A DNA stretch of 64,000 nt from Bidens hawaiensis. Its lineage: Eukaryota; Streptophyta; Magnoliopsida; Asterales; Asteraceae. The notes under the pieces were generated by a model. That model did no database searches, was not told the origin of the DNA, and saw only the letters and a program-made list of their open reading frames with translations. Each line of letters opens with the position of its first letter. The stretch's first letter is position 1. Positions 22,001 to 31,760 of the stretch are shown piece after piece. Location of the stretch: the NCBI GenBank assembly GCA_021521415.1, contig JAIQDT010000834.1, forward strand, positions 248,001 through 312,000, read 5' to 3'. Position numbers and translations under genes: made by a program.

Positions 22001-23096
22001 GATGACGAAAATACCCTTGGCAAGACAGTTGTGATAATTGATACCGGTACCGGACTACACAAGTATGTTAAACAGACAAAATTGTCGCTGATATTGACCG
22101 CCCTTCTAATTAAAGTATTTAAAGAGAATCCTTCTAGATATCTAACTGACGATATCACCCTTCACAGCCATCCAAATCAATAGCCGTGAATGGTGGTAAT
22201 AAATATTGTTAATAGACGAATTCACCACTCGTGACAACGACGGTCTTATGAGACTATGCATCGTCAACTAGAAACAATGACGTGTCTATGTAAAAAGGCA
22301 AATTAAACATAACTTACCCCATTAAAGTTAGAGAACTCTCAACTAAAAACATGCTCTCTCCTTTCTCATGACATGTTTCTATACAAGAACACTTATTATC
22401 TCTCTCTCCCAAAAAACTATTATAGATAACAGGTCTGGCATATATGAGACGTCACGTTTGACCATAAGTGACCATACAATACTGCTAACTAACTAGTTAA
22501 AATACCTTTAAAGTATATATGGAAATATTAAAGCCAATGACCTTAAATATGGTGTTGTCGAATGTAATACGACTAAGTAAATTACCATTGATGGTTTATA
22601 GAAGTGAATACCTTCGGTAAGCGACAGGGACGACTCCGGCACGATACTGAGCAATGTGAAGAAAAACAGGTTGCGATAGGTCAAAATGGATATTGTCACA
22701 CCATCCGCCTGGAGGGCAAAAATTGGTGGCAGTAACCACAATGGTACCTGGAAGACACCATTGTGGATCATTGACACACCTAAGCTCGAAACATGCACCG
22801 CAGCTTAAGCCGTTGTTAAACAAGGGTGTGCTCAGTGCAGCAGTGTTTGTACCATATCCTTGACTGTACAAATTCCCATAGCCACAAGCTCCACCTAAAA
22901 GTCATAAATATTGTTACTAACCCTAATTCAAACTATTATACTTGGTGCATGAAGAGTTGTGATTACCCATTGTTCCAGAAGCATCACCACCACCATAGAA
23001 GGTGGCATGAGCGTTGCTCCATGGAGTTACATAGTAACCATTAACCAGTGTTAACACCGACAAAAAGCTCATAATCGAGATGAATGTCAACCCCAT
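19081..23096 (-). CDS. alpha-expansin, three exons
   Basis: Exon 1 is 23096-22967, exon 2 22894-22612 and exon 3 19387-19081; the introns have GT..AG ends and the exons total 720 nt (239 residues plus stop). Expansins are secreted wall proteins that loosen cellulose-xyloglucan contacts without hydrolysis. Seen here: a hydrophobic signal peptide (~1-20), [19 protein letters not shown] (32-50), the Cys-rich double-psi barrel with HFD (113-115), and a C-terminal cellulose-binding domain ([26 protein letters not shown]). It ends TGGQFR like many alpha-expansins. The region after NFCPP (101-105) is about 10 residues shorter than usual: [10 protein letters not shown] replaces the family's longer alpha-insertion with GGWCNPP. 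The protein is thus shorter than the usual 250-260 residues. Expression is not shown by the sequence. Confidence 0.93.
20083..20142. repeat. 30-bp tandem duplication in the expansin intron
   Basis: Two adjacent 30-bp units begin AGCTAATATATTATGCATT and end CTAATACT, differing at two or three sites. Confidence 0.85.
20605..20656. repeat. AAT/AAAG microsatellite
   Basis: Runs of AAT with one GAT interruption followed by AAAG units, inside expansin intron 2. Confidence 0.85.
21241..21490. mobile_element. Stowaway MITE (Tc1/mariner type)
   Basis: Starts CTCCCTCCGTCCCATTATAA, the classic Stowaway end, and finishes with the inverted counterpart (ATAATTGAACGGAAGAAG). It is 250 bp long and flanked by TA on both sides (21239-21240 and 21491-21492). 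It lies within expansin intron 2 and has no coding capacity. Confidence 0.88.
21575..21815 (+). mobile_element. SINE-like sequence with pol III boxes
   Basis: TTTAGCTCGACTGGTAC resembles a tRNA A box, and TTGTTTCAAGCGCAAATCC downstream resembles a B box with two mismatches. The right side ends in a TTGTTTGTTAAAATAAA tail. I could not find a target duplication, so the ends are approximate. Confidence 0.45.
22895..22966 (-). other. expansin intron 1 (72 bp)
   Basis: Donor ATGG|GTAATC and acceptor TTTTAG|GTGGAGC join to give GTMGGACGYG, the conserved expansin reading, which fixes the splice sites. Confidence 0.9.
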
Positions 23097-23299
23097 TTTC
23101 GCGTATTTTCCTGCAAAAAAATAATAATAATTGAAATAGTCTTGCTTTGGTCACTTGATGAGGATATATGTTAGGATTTAAGAAAGGAAAGGAAGAAAAC
23201 ATGTAAATATAATGAGAAGTAGAAGGATTACGAGTGAGTAAAGATGTTGATCATGAGCAAGCTTGAAAGGATATAGATTTTATGAAATGTAGATGGGGG

Positions 23300-23307
23300 A
23301 TTAAATA
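23300..23307 (-). promoter_or_regulatory. candidate TATA box of the expansin gene
   Basis: TATTTAAT on the minus strand, ~205 bp upstream of the start codon. A TTTTTTTGCAG acceptor-like sequence just before the start codon (23121-23111) suggests the 5' UTR could contain an intron; this is tentative. Confidence 0.4.
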
Positions 23308-23888
23308 GGGGGGTTTCTTGAGTGTGCATGGACCCCTACACATTGAGAAACTTGTTCCGATATTAATAATATACATGTATAATAATATTAATAGTTATGC
23401 TCAATATAACTTTTTTAAACATAATGTACTCTTAAATCCACATTTGCCTAATTTTTATTTGAACCTACTAACTTTTAAATCTAAATGAAAAAAAAAATCA
23501 TCAGATACCTTTGTGTCAAATGATCTTTGATCTAATCGGGTCTAATTTGATCACTATATTTAATTAAGAAAAACAAATGTTAAAATATTGATGGGACGAC
23601 TAATTATATATTTTTTTTCTAAAGTACAAGTATATATACTTGTTGGTGTACATGCATTAAACTTAAGATTTTTGTTGAAATATGGGAATCATGACTTATG
23701 ATACCAAAGTCTTGATTTCGTATATTGTCACGCATTTAATACGTCATGTCTTAATCTATTTAATTACTCTAATATATGACGTGTATCAAAATATTGGAAA
23801 CTATTTTCATTTATATACCATATTCCAAAAATAAGTTATAGTTTACCCCGAGCAATATGGTGTAAATGCAATTCCAATAATCGTAACT
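23308..23888. other. expansin upstream region, no gene seen
   Basis: AT-rich; the distal promoter would lie here. No distinctive operator-like repeats noticed. Confidence 0.5.
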
Positions 23889-23890
23889 AA

Positions 23891-23920
23891 CTAGGTTAAA
23901 GCCCGTGCTCCACACGGGTA
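23891..23920 (-). mobile_element. Helitron-like 3' terminus
   Basis: On the minus strand the order is CCCGTG-loop-CACGGG hairpin, ~10 bases, then CTAG followed by T. A short GC-rich hairpin just before CTRR is the known Helitron 3' end. The body would extend to higher coordinates; I could not place the 5' TC end, so only the terminus is annotated. Confidence 0.55.
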
Positions 23921-25204
23921 GAAATTATAATAAAAATAAAAAAAATATTTTATGTAATACGTAAATTCAATTATTTCATATAATAATTTCTATTTGTGAC
24001 TTTTTATTAAGTTTTTGATATATTATACACTATAATTTTAAGTTAAAAATCAAATCTTGGTGTTTGATTTATTTAAAATAAATTATTCTTACCGATATTG
24101 TTATATTAAATATTGTGTATATAAAAATGATATTTATAAAAAAATGTTGTTTCAGATTTAAAAACTAAATTTACAAATACTAAGGTTTTGTCGTAAAAGA
24201 AAAATAAATAAAAATATATTATACTTTAAAATAAAAGGAGAAACGACGAAAAATCTTAAATGATTGTGTTAAAGAGATATGAGAAGACAATGTGATATTG
24301 TGAATTATGGAAATGTTAACAATCAAATATAATTTTTGTTTTATATTTGAAGAGAAATCACATTTATATATGTTAAGTCAAGAAATCAGGCGCAATTACT
24401 GTTTTAGTGGAGTTGATAAGCACATTTGGTTTGTAACATAAGCTCTTAGGTTTGAAACTTGTATCATATAAAAATTTATTTTTCAAAATTATATAAAGCC
24501 TTATGAGTCATGAGTTATAATAGGAAAACGAGTAATGGATCATAAGAGGGACTGGGGCATTAGTGTAGGTAAGGTTCATGGGTAGTTTACCACATGACAA
24601 ACTCACCCTTAACTATATGGGTAGTTTGCCAAATTACAATTTGTGGCAAAGGTTTGCCGTGTGGTTATATGATTGTTGGAGGCTTTTGAAGCAAGTAAAA
24701 TACTCATTAATAATCAATTTATTACATATATTACAAAAAATGTTTTAGGGTACTTATAGGTAGGTGTTTTCAGTTATTTTATGGTTTGTGGATACTTGAT
24801 AGTAGAAATGAATAACGATTTATGAATGGCCGGTTAAGGGGTAATACCCATGAGTGTCCATATGGAGTGCCAAGTTAAATGTCATTTTGAAAAAATTGTG
24901 TTACTTTAATAGATTAGTTATATTTTTAAAATAAAACATAATTAATAATTTGGGGTGAAATAAAAAAAAGCTCCTCTTTAAACATAAAACTTAAAAACTC
25001 TTAAATAATTAACTTAACTCAAATGATATTATTATATATCCATAAATACAATTTCCACATGTAATTACATATTTTTAACTCTTACAAACTAATCTAAAAA
25101 AATATAACATTTACCAAGCTAGAATTCAAACTTTTTTCAAAAAATATTTTATAGTTTTTCTTTCTTTCATTCTTTTACATGTTAATAGTGTTCAAAAAAA
25201 ACTA
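23921..25204. other. AT-rich region with a possible SINE relic
   Basis: No gene seen. Around 24400-24490 a stretch resembles a tRNA-derived SINE head (TTTTAGTGGAGTTGATAAGC, then TTAGGTTTGAAACTTG as A- and B-box relics). The first part may be the interior of the Helitron-like element ending at 23891. Confidence 0.4.
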
Positions 25205-25630
25205 TCGTCGTTGTAGTGCACATATGCAATAATGTGTATTGCATATATGCAAGAGTGTTGTATTGCATATAACAAAACACTATTACACATATATTATACA
25301 CAGTATTGCATATATGCAGCATAAGACTATTAAATTGCACATCTCGAATACACATTATTGCATATATGTAATACAACATTAATACACGTATGCACTTGCG
25401 CATATCAAATACACACTATTGCATGCATGTAATACAACATTAATGCACATATGCATTACATCAATTTTTTATTTATTTTTTACATATAATACAACCATAT
25501 TGCACGTATATACAATTCACTCTATTGTGTATATGCAATTAAACACTATTGAACATATTAAATATATACACACTATTGCACTTATGTAATATAACACTAT
25601 TGCATATGTGCACTACATCAATTTTCTTTT
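25205..25630. repeat. degenerate minisatellite built on a near-palindrome
   Basis: Many imperfect copies of a ~40-50-bp unit with the words ACACTATTGCATATATG and TAATACAACATTAATGCAC. The core ATTGCATATATGCAAT is itself palindromic, so strands are hard to tell apart. Reading frames here are by-products of the repeat. Confidence 0.7.
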
Positions 25631-25773
25631 TTGGTGAAAAATAACAAAATATAAGAAGGATGAAAGGAAAAAAAAATTGAAAATATTTTTTTATAAATCA
25701 AAAATATTTTCTTATTAGTTTTTTAAGTTTTTTCTTTGAGTATGAGTTTTCTTTTGATCTTTCTACTTAATAA

Positions 25774-25846
25774 TTATATATATATATGTGTGTGTGCGCG
25801 CGCGCATGTTTGTATTTGTGTGTGAGTGAGAGAGAGAGGGGGAGAG
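25774..25846. repeat. compound microsatellite TA-TG-CG-TG-GA
   Basis: Consecutive runs of AT, GT, GC, TG and GA dinucleotides; the CG run (GCGCGCGCGC) is unusual in this AT-rich window and could form Z-DNA. Confidence 0.9.
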
Positions 25847-26274
25847 AAGTGAGTTGGTTTAGCAAAAAAAAAAAACTTATATAGATCGTAAAATACGCCC
25901 CTACTTTGTTAGTTAATATATCAAGAGTCATTACTCCATCGATGAATTTCATTAAAGAAGCTCATGGGTAAATAAACACTCATTGAGGATCACGAATGAT
26001 TGAATCACCGATGGACTACTTATGGTTATTTCACTTAAAGATCATGACAGTTAATCACCGCTATTATTTTGTCGGTAATAGGTTTTTAACAAAAGAAATA
26101 ACTAAATAAAAATATTTTCAATGCCATATACCAAAACCATTCAAAATATCACTAACAAGTTTCTTTAAATAAAAAATCAGAATAAATATACAAAATGTGT
26201 TCATACAACAACCTATCTAACTAAGGGTGAAATGGCATGGTTAGGAGTTTTGATTAATATTGGCCTTTGACCTA
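25847..26274. other. AT-rich sequence, no gene seen
   Basis: No protein-like frame or recognised repeat. Confidence 0.5.
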
Positions 26275-26825
26275 AACGTGAAAATGCATGACCTACATTC
26301 ACCAAGTTAAGTTGTGATCAACTTATAATCACCAAGTGTGGTTGTGACTAGTGTTGACCATCATTAACCCAGATTGACATACATATACATATATGATTGA
26401 TATATAAACCCGGTATAGTTGTAATCGAGTATATATTCTTGACTTAAATCAAGTATTGTTGTGATTTGACTCGATTAACCAATTAAGTATGACCATAAAT
26501 CACCATTGTTGACCATGTATGACCTAAAAGTATGATTGTGATTAGCATAGGGTGACCATGATTGATCTATATTAGCAATGTATGGGTGTGAATGGTTATA
26601 GGTGCATGCAAATAACACATAATAATCAAGTATAGTTGTGATTGGCCTAGATTGACAAAATACGATAGTAAATGACTATATACATCAAGATTGGCGGTTT
26701 TATTTACCATGATTGGCATATGTTGATTAACTATGATTATGATTGACCATATATAAATGACTAAGATCGATCTAGATTGAACAAGTGTAATTTTGATTGA
26801 CCTAGATTAACCAATAATAACATCC
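26275..26825. repeat. degenerate interspersed word repeat
   Basis: Words such as AAGTATAGTTGTGATTG, CTAGATTGAC and TGACCATGATTGA recur about every 45-60 bases. Units are too diverged to fix a period by eye. It may be an old minisatellite or part of the LTR-like region that follows. Confidence 0.45.
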
Positions 26826-26859
26826 TCCAATTTTAGTGTTTAAATTACCAACTTTGGAA

Positions 26860-27760
26860 ATTAAAGGACCCTTTGGTAGTTATAGCAAAGTTAAAGTCCA
26901 TGGTCTAATATGAAATATTGTAAATTTGGGATTAGAAGGGTCGCCTAATAGATTAGAAAACCCCTCTAAAGGGTGACTTACAAAGGGTATTTTATTAGAT
27001 GAACCGTTTCATCAACCCACGTTTTGAGACGGTCCTGTCTAATAGCAAACATAACCGCCGGGAGTGAATTAGACGTACCATCTAATCCTCCTACCCATTT
27101 CAGATCGACAAGTGGACTAACTGCTAAGTCATCAAACTAATTGACAGCAAGGCTGTAAATGTGTCAAGAGCGTATCTATGCATATCCAAAGACTTTGGGC
27201 TATAAAAGGGGATCTCAATAATTCTCATGCATGCTCATATCCATCATCAAACATCTGTTTAACATCCAAAATCAAAAGAAAGCTACAAAACCTTATTCTT
27301 GAATTTCTAAGGTGTTAGAAGTACTAAAAATCATTAACTTAGTCATTATGTTAATTACTATTAGGTGTAGTTTTGACTTATAAGACCGTTAAAAGTTGTT
27401 TTACACACATTTAAGCCATGATTTTAGCTATAGGAACCAAACCTTGTTAAAATGGTGTTGTCGGAATGTTAACAACATTTATAACCATGTATGAGGGTTA
27501 ATAACTATAAACAAAATGTTGAAACGATGTTTAAAACCTTTTTTTTACATAAACGAGTATGTACAAACTACTAGATGGACCGTCTAACTATTCATGCGAC
27601 CCTTTTAAAGCCAACTACAGACAAGATCATGTTCATGGGACGCACCGTCTAACAGCATGAATGCCCGTCTAAACTTCAGACACCCCGTGTAAATAAGTTT
27701 CGATCAAAAAGTCAAACCAATGTTTTGACAGACATCATGTACGAATTAACTGGCCACAAC
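26860..27760 (+). repeat. LTR-like relic with TATA box and CGTCTAA words
   Basis: A clear TATA box (GGGCTATAAAAGGGG at 27197-27211) is followed by a CA-rich start-like region. Words of the form CCGTCTAA or its reverse complement TTAGACG occur at about 27040-27050, 27068, 27579, 27641 and 27664. Together these resemble an LTR promoter. No TG...CA ends, primer site or coding region were found, so it may be a solo or decayed LTR. Confidence 0.4.
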
Positions 27761-28245
27761 TACAAATCTTTAAGAACCTTTGATTTTGAATATATAACAA
27801 TGCTCATTCATTGACTTGTGTTGACCCACATCGCACATACCACCTCTGGACAAATTTTTATCCATTCACGCTAACAAGATAGCAGCCAACGTTCAAACAA
27901 TTTAGATTTTTTTTCAGTTATACATATACTGGTTCGTCTACTATTTAGATCAAGATGAACAAATTTTAGATTTTATGGATTTGGTTTGTGGATTTGGATT
28001 TATTTGAAAGGTTTCATTGAGTGTTTGCTTCAAATTTTTGTATCGACCATGAAATTTTCTAAATAATTCATTTTATATTTGAGCCATCGAATTGAGTTTA
28101 TAGACATGGGAGTTTTTATTTAGCTTAAAAAACAAAATGATTTGGATAAAGTACGTAGAAATGGATTCATATAATTGAATTTTGTACATCAACTGGAATT
28201 AATTGGATCCTTTTATTATATGGGCATTTACATATTTTCCCTCCC
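27761..28245. other. AT-rich sequence, no gene seen
   Basis: No protein-like frame recognised. Confidence 0.5.
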
Positions 28246-28248
28246 TAA

Positions 28249-28612
28249 GATCATTCTTAACCCATTCTCTAAAGTTGTCAAACCCATATAATTTATGGTA
28301 AATTTTTAAAAAATCATCAAAATCACCTCTTCAATCCATTCTCTATTATATGGATGAGTTATATGGCAACTAAAGTAAATCCCTAAATACAGGGACTCAT
28401 TTTTTATCCATACCATATAATATATCACATATCTCCCAATCACCATTTACTATATAATAAGACAAAAGAGAAAAAGGTAATAAAGAATTAATTTATGGAT
28501 ATAAATAGGGAATAGAATGTGAAAGAATTTTGAAAAATGATAAATAAATTTATAGAATGGTGTTTTTTAGCTAAATTATAGGGAAAATATATGGAATGGG
28601 ATGTGAATGCTC
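28249..28612. mobile_element. Tourist-like MITE (second copy type)
   Basis: Imperfect terminal inverted repeats, GATCATTCTTAACCCATTC at the left and the reverse complement of GAGCATTCACATCCCATTC at the right, bound 364 bp. TAA flanks both sides (28246-28248 and 28613-28615). Non-coding. The ends differ from the MITE at 15398, so it is a separate family. Confidence 0.65.
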
Positions 28613-28624
28613 TAACATCCTTAA

Positions 28625-29420
28625 TTACATATTTTCCTAAAACCGAAACAACAATTACATATTTCCCTTTCCTAACATATATATATATATTAAATATTTA
28701 TCCATTTCAATAAAACAAACTTATTAGTTAACTAATTTACCCTTTTTTTTTTATTAAATTACCCTAAAATCTAAAATCAATATTTTAACTAATACATCAA
28801 ACAACAAAATCAGTTATCCCCACAAAAAATTCAACCTCCCACTCCCGGATTCACCACCATTAATCCCGTTCTGGCCAAGCTCCTCCCGGATCACCACCAT
28901 TAATCCTGTTCCGGCCAAGCTCCTCCTGGATCCACCACCATTAATCCCATTCCGGCCAAGCTCCACCCGGACCCGAGTGGTGATTGCGGATAAAAATTGC
29001 ATGTGGCGGCAACAAAATACTGGAAAACCCACCTTGTAATCGCCTTTCCGACGAGTCATTCCAGATTTGGTGAAGATGGTTTCAGATTTGGTTGACAGTG
29101 GTAAGATGGTGGCGAAATGGTGAAGGTCGTTTCTGGAGGTCGTCGGAAAATGATGATTAGTGCCGGTAGAAGGTCACCGGAAAATGATGAAAGGTGATGG
29201 TTGGTCGGCGGCGGCGGCCCTGGTCTAACAGACAATGATTGGGGTTATGGAAGAAGATAGATGTTGGGTGATTGGGTTTTTTTTTGTTTTATATTTAATT
29301 TATTATAAGGATAGATAGGTAATTTTATATGAAAAGGGGAAATATGTAATATGATATTTGGGGTTGGGGATATATGTAATTAAGGGTATTTAGTAAGGGG
29401 AAATATGTAAAAATTCCTTT
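28625..29420. mobile_element. possible element with inverted ends and a GC-rich island
   Basis: TTAATTACATATTTTCC and ATTACATATTTCCC at 28625-28680 recur inverted at 29310-29420 (GGGAAATATGTAAT, GTAATTAAGG). Between them lies a GC-rich, coding-like island (28840-29240) with a 40-41-bp triple repeat. A minus-strand frame of 81 codons covers it (29059-28814). The layout recalls elements that capture gene pieces, but I cannot identify a source gene. Confidence 0.4.
28847..28968. repeat. three tandem copies of a 40-41-bp unit
   Basis: Units begin GGATYCACCACCATTAATCC and end CCGGCCAAGCTCCTCCC. Lengths 41, 40 and 41 break the codon phase, so the repeat is not maintained as protein. Confidence 0.85.
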
Positions 29421-29429
29421 ATTATATTA

Positions 29430-29455
29430 CTAGATTTAGAGCACGTGTAACACAT
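29430..29455 (-). mobile_element. weak Helitron-like 3' terminus
   Basis: CTAG followed by GCACGTGTAACACATGAG resembles the termini at 23891 and 53781 in layout, but the hairpin is imperfect. Confidence 0.3.
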
Positions 29456-30003
29456 GAGATTATCCAAATTATAAAATTGCAAGTAAAGCAAATAATTACA
29501 TAACGTATATGAATAAATGCATTACATCTATACTATATTATGTGTACATTTAAATTTATTTATATCATAAAATGATTTTTTTTAAATGAACTTAACAAAG
29601 AATGCACGAGCAAAAGCGTACCCGAGAAAACTCATTTTATTGAAACTTTCATTGTCAGTGTTATATATGTATAATTGAAAGAATTCAGGAAGAACACTTC
29701 TCATACAATAGTAGTTCTGATCACTCAGCATAACACCGAAGGAGCATTAACTTTGTTGAAATATTTATCAATTTACAACCCATAGAAGGAAAGGAGAATA
29801 TTAAATTAAAACGACGGATGTTCTTTAAAAACTATGTTTCTCTGAGCTACACCATGAAAAATATTTTGATAAGTTTCAGGGGATTATCAACCTTGCAATA
29901 ATGACAACATAAAAAATAACATGTTAACACATTCAATTTTGTGAATATTTTGCTCATTTGAGCATGGTTTAGCATGACATGCTTCCAATACAAGGTTCTG
30001 ATC
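29456..30003. other. left flank of copia-1, no gene seen
   Basis: Weakly coding-looking words exist on the minus strand next to the insertion site, but stops are frequent and no family is recognised. Confidence 0.45.
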
Positions 30004-30118
30004 ACCATTGTCAGTGCACGGTTTTGCGTCTCGAGTCTTTGTAATTATCATTAAATGTTTATTTGATTATTTTAATGTAATATTTAATGTTTGTTTATCT
30101 AATTCGTTATGTCATGTC

Positions 30119-30319
30119 TAGTTCGCTAGGAATGTTAGCGAACTAAGACTAGTTCGTTAAGGTTAAGTCTAGTTCGCTAGGAATGTTAACGAACTAGGAC
30201 TCTATAATGTATTCCCTCCTGATTCGTTAGGGGATGTTAACGAATCAGGGGGTGGTTCGTTAAGTTAATTTAAGTTAACGAAGGGGAAGCTGGTTCGCTA
30301 GGGGATGTTAGCGAACCAG
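30119..30319 (+). promoter_or_regulatory. array of inverted-repeat hairpins in U3
   Basis: Four hairpins: 30119-30145 (arms TAGTTCGCTA/TAGCGAACTA), 30169-30197 (one wobble pair), 30219-30248 (arms CTGATTCGTTA/TAACGAATCAG) and 30290-30319 (arms CTGGTTCGCTA/TAGCGAACCAG). A shorter one lies at about 30255-30281 (TTCGTTAA/TTAACGAA). Loops are 7-8 bases, mostly GGAATGT or GGGGATGT. Three of the four have perfect 10-11-bp arms. They sit just upstream of the TATA box. Function unknown. Confidence 0.85.
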
Positions 30320-30326
30320 ATCGTCT

Positions 30327-30337
30327 TCTATAAATAG
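30327..30337 (+). promoter_or_regulatory. TATA box of the copia-1 LTR
   Basis: TTCTATAAATAG shortly after the hairpin array, followed ~80 bp later by a CTCTCTCTC tract. Confidence 0.6.
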
Positions 30338-30577
30338 TGAACCACTGTTCACTTGTAAACAGTTGAAGTTTTGAGAGAATTAACATTATTCAGAAATATT
30401 TAAAGTATTCTCTCTCTCTCAAGCTTCACATTAATCTTATATTGATAATATATACATTACATAACAATCAAACTGAGGTTAGAAAGAGTTAGATCCGTAT
30501 AATCAATATCAACATATAGATCTGGATCAGATCTAAGTTATTGATTAGAACGAGTGTAAGACAGGGGATCAAACAAG

Positions 30578-30590
30578 TGGTATCAGAGCT
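30578..30590 (+). other. primer-binding site of copia-1
   Basis: TGGTATCAGAGCT two bases after the LTR end, complementary to initiator tRNA-Met except possibly the last base. Confidence 0.9.
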
Positions 30591-31760
30591 TTCGGGGCTC
30601 AATTCACTTGGTTTTGATTGTTATTATTATAATTTTTGATTTATTTTCTGTTTAGTTTGAATTTGAATCAATTTGGGTTGTTTTGGATTGATTATGGATG
30701 GATTAGAGTAAAACTGGTTTAGTTAAGGTATAATTGAGGTTCAATTGTGTGGAATTGAATTGTGAATTGGATTTGTGATGTGTATTGGGTTTTCGGTTTG
30801 AGTCCGTGAACAGGGGTTTGATTTTGGTCGAAATTGGTTCGTGTATGGTGTTAACTGGTTACGAGATGTGTTGGGTTGAATTCGCTTTGCGATTACGAGC
30901 ATTTTGGTATATTATGTGTTGAGTTTGGTTAAGAATTGTGTGTGTATTACAGATCTGGAATTGATATATTTCTGGGTTTGATCTTCATATTTCTGGAAAT
31001 TTGTTCTTGAATGTTTGAAGATTTGAAGATTATGGCAATTCGCTATAAAGTTTCAAGCGATTCGCTAAGTCTTTAACTTGATTCGCTATAAACTCGTGCC
31101 ATTCGCTAATCAGTTCGCTAGCTGATTCGTGTGAGTTAATCAATTCGTGTTATCTAGTTCGTTAACTAGATAACTGATTCGTTTGACACGTGTTTGTCTT
31201 GGAATTTGTGCCATAACAACTTTTTGCCACGTGGCAAAAAGGAATCAAGTTTGTTACAAACAGTTGTAACAACCTGATTCGTTATATTATAATTCGCTAT
31301 AGTGTTGATTCGTTATCAATTGTAGCTGATTCGTTATCTTAATTCGCTAAGCATTCCTAAGTAATTCGTTAAGTTGACTTGGTCAATTCGCTTGATCAAT
31401 TCGTTAAGTTGACTTGGTCAATTCGCTTGATCAATTCGTTAAGTTGACTTGGTCAATTCGTTTAGTCAATTCGTTAAGTTGACTTGTGATTCGTTAAGCC
31501 TTTATCACATTCGTTATCTGTTTCGTCATTTGGATGATTCGTTAAACTTAGTTGTGATTCGTTAAGGTTGACTCGCTTAGTTGACTTTTGATTCGTTAAC
31601 CTATTCTCCTCATTCGTTAAGACTTGATTCGTTAAGTCTCAATTCGTTACAACTGTTCACAGTTCGTTACAACTAATCACAGTTCGTTACAACTGTTCAC
31701 CATTCGCTACTACTGTTCACTGATTCGTTAAGATATTTTATTACTTGTTTATTTTCAAAG
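30591..31760 (+). other. copia-1 leader with TTCGYTA word array
   Basis: Non-coding leader between primer site and gag. From ~31036 to 31735 the word TTCGTTA or TTCGCTA occurs about 27 times, all in the same orientation and mostly preceded by GA, AA or CA. A 30-35-bp unit (TTCGTTAAGTTGACTTGGTCAA) is repeated in tandem at about 31366-31490. The same words form the LTR hairpins. Confidence 0.85.

Larger units (their letters stand above)
19388..22611 (-). other. expansin intron 2, unusually long (3224 bp)
   Basis: Donor AAG|GTATTC at 22611 and acceptor CTCCAG ending at 19388 join CGA-AG to G-GTA, restoring RRVPCRR, so the splice is well supported. Alpha-expansin introns are mostly around 100 bp to a few hundred. 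This one contains a Stowaway MITE (21241-21490), a SINE-like sequence (~21575-21810), a 30-bp tandem duplication (20083-20142) and an AAT/AAAG microsatellite (~20605-20655). No other gene is visible inside. Confidence 0.85.
30009..30575 (+). repeat. 5' LTR of copia-1
   Basis: Starts TGTCAGTGCACGG and ends GATCAAACA. Upstream of the TATA box it contains an array of hairpins built from TTCGYTA and its inverse (30119-30319). A CT-rich stretch follows the TATA box. Confidence 0.96.

Noticed and set aside
31366..31490. Regular repeats with spacers as a CRISPR-like array
   Set aside because: Units are direct tandem copies without unique spacers, inside a plant retrotransposon leader.
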